A DNA stretch of 64,000 nt from Roseibium porphyridii (GTDB lineage: Bacteria; Pseudomonadota; Alphaproteobacteria; Rhizobiales; Stappiaceae). The position numbers and the translations under genes are program-made. A model generated the notes under the pieces. The model was not told the origin of the DNA, made no database searches, and saw only the letters and a list, made by a program, of their open reading frames with translations. Of the stretch, positions 63,609 to 64,000 are shown one piece after another. The first letter of the stretch is position 1; the number at the start of each line of letters is the position of its first letter. The stretch spans positions 1,902,001 through 1,966,000 of the forward strand of contig NZ_CP120863.1 of the NCBI RefSeq assembly GCF_026191725.2, given 5' to 3'.

Positions 63609-64000
<392 letters not shown>

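Overview
The window is a 64 kb chromosomal stretch of an alphaproteobacterium. Gene content points to Hyphomicrobiales (Rhizobiales) and, as an inference, to a marine Stappiaceae-like organism (Roseibium/Labrenzia type): RlmJ, DUF1402 and DUF1176 periplasmic proteins, a stand-alone ClpS, choline sulfatase, ErfK-type L,D-transpeptidases, a DUF3775 protein and a UvrB with long alphaproteobacterial-type extensions. Coding density is high and G+C is moderately high, except for one clearly AT-rich cassette near 28.1-29.7 kb. I see no rRNA, tRNA, CRISPR array, transposase or integrase gene.

Layout. 1-7 kb: RNase T2 (cut by the left edge), a secreted hypothetical protein, rlmJ plus a GNAT acetyltransferase, a Gly/Arg-rich cold-shock protein, DUF1176, an MBL hydrolase and DUF1402. 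7-13 kb: a multi-PAS hybrid histidine kinase overlapping an OmpR-type regulator, then a large RTX (haemolysin-type calcium-binding) protein. 13-27 kb: MFS transporter with a chalcone-isomerase-like protein, clpS, a membrane LuxR-type regulator, a Tat-exported multicopper oxidase, a methyltransferase, an SDR epimerase, a long coiled-coil protein, a second DUF1176, a class III nucleotide cyclase and a metacaspase-like peptidase.

27-33 kb is the accessory spot. A GIY-YIG gene sits between inverted copies of a short palindromic repeat. Next to it is a decayed second copy of the uvrB 3' end. Between that remnant and the intact uvrB lies an AT-rich two-gene cassette encoding a HipA-like kinase and a DUF3037 protein. 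The cassette is bounded by directly repeated uvrB 3' ends, as expected for an insertion at the end of uvrB.

33-46 kb: a lipoprotein plus a two-domain peptidoglycan hydrolase, a Tat-exported protein with a faint class II aminoacyl-tRNA-synthetase look, choline sulfatase betC, MerR plus CMD protein, a fatty acid desaturase, a MarR/hydrolase divergent pair with a clear operator-like site, a Rdx-family protein, a choline-kinase-like phosphotransferase, a GMC oxidoreductase and a DUF1624 membrane protein. 46-50 kb: small proteins, then two L,D-transpeptidases and a thioredoxin-fold protein.

50-58 kb is a coherent mannoside-uptake locus: LacI regulator, and a minus-strand operon of binding protein, two permeases, ATPase and beta-mannosidase, with a palindromic operator candidate ahead of the first gene. 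58-64 kb: glyoxalase I, two small membrane proteins, RidA and TetR divergent around a palindrome, a PAS protein, a second metacaspase-like protein with a peptidoglycan-binding domain, and the start of an aspartate-type aminotransferase cut by the right edge.
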